DNA of 64,000 bases from Acerihabitans sp035013185. GTDB taxonomy: Bacteria; Pseudomonadota; Gammaproteobacteria; Enterobacterales; Enterobacteriaceae. Each line of letters starts with the position of its first letter. Position 1 is the first letter of the stretch. The stretch spans positions 1 to 64,000 of the forward strand of contig NZ_JAYGJO010000028.1 of NCBI RefSeq assembly GCF_035013185.1, given 5' to 3'. Below, piece after piece: positions 63,807-64,000 of the stretch. The notes beneath the pieces are model-generated. The model ran no database searches, had not been told where the DNA came from, and saw only the letters and a program-made list of their open reading frames with translations. Both the position numbers and the translations under genes were made by a program.

Positions 63807-64000
63807 TTAATGCAAAAACGCCGGCTGCTTGGCCTCATAACCCGCAATTGCCTCATCATGCTGCAGCGTCAGGCCGATACTATCCAGGCCGTTAATCATG
63901 CAGTGCTTGCGAAACGCGTCAATTTCAAATGAATAAACCTGTTCGCCGGCAATCACCTGCTGGCGTTCTAAATCCACCGTAAAGCACGCGCCTTCCTGGC
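63807..64000 (-). CDS. leuD: 3-isopropylmalate dehydratase small subunit LeuD (3' part)
   Basis: Only the last 64 codons are in the window; the gene runs on to the right. The C-terminus reads KHCMINGLDSIGLTLQHDEA then IAGYEAKQPAFLH, matching enteric LeuD. LeuD, with LeuC, isomerises 2-isopropylmalate to 3-isopropylmalate in leucine synthesis. leuCBA is expected beyond the edge. No terminator is evident before the GC-rich tract. Confidence 0.92.
   Translation of the reverse strand, partial: QEGACFTVDLERQQVIAGEQVYSFEIDAFRKHCMINGLDSIGLTLQHDEAIAGYEAKQPAFLH

Overview
The window is a chromosomal segment of a gammaproteobacterium of the order Enterobacterales. Nearly every gene has a clear E. coli counterpart, and the order follows the E. 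coli 99-to-2-minute region. The protein divergence, several missing or broken genes and mobile-element remnants fit a Sodalis-type (insect-associated) lineage. That placement is an inference; no species is claimed.

Layout, left to right. (1) 1-608: tail of an unrecognised gene and a broken IS30-family remnant. (2) 609-7717: slt, trpR, yjjX, gpmB, rob, creA, arcA and a LasT/YjtD methyltransferase. (3) 7855-13721: the threonine operon thrL-thrA-thrB-thrC with its attenuator, then yaaA. (4) 13746-22222: a gutted yaaJ, talB, mog, an MFS transporter, dnaK-dnaJ with two sigma-32 promoters, and nhaA. (5) 22312-34590: rpsT, ribF-ileS-lspA-fkpB-ispH, dapB, and carA-carB with ArgR boxes. (6) 34591-41100: an accessory block with an orphan Phd/YefM-type antitoxin, the ornithine decarboxylase operon speFL-speF-potE, and yjjP-yjjB. 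(7) 41162-55182: folA, then apaH-apaG-rsmA-surA-lptD on the minus strand (pdxA is missing), djlA, rluA, rapA and polB. (8) 55386-61757: yabI, an apparently catalytically dead subtilisin-like protein in an AT-rich insertion, and the thiB-thiP-thiQ thiamine transporter under a TPP riboswitch. (9) 62123-64000: an Rpn-family nuclease gene, an octamer array, two abutting hexamer arrays, a GC-rich tract, and the 3' end of leuD.

Most genes are housekeeping: amino-acid and pyrimidine precursors, chaperones, envelope biogenesis (SurA, LptD, LspA), cofactor uptake and synthesis, and rRNA/tRNA modification. Regulatory elements that can be read directly include the thr attenuator, the car ARG boxes, the dnaK heat-shock promoters, the ornithine-sensing speFL leader, the TPP riboswitch and a TrpR half-operator.

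The most unusual items are the pseudo-subtilisin, with all three triad positions and the oxyanion Asn replaced; a palindromic intergenic repeat inside the trpR leader that appears to supply its ribosome-binding site; the excision of pdxA; the internal deletion of yaaJ; and the cluster of three simple-sequence arrays next to leuD.
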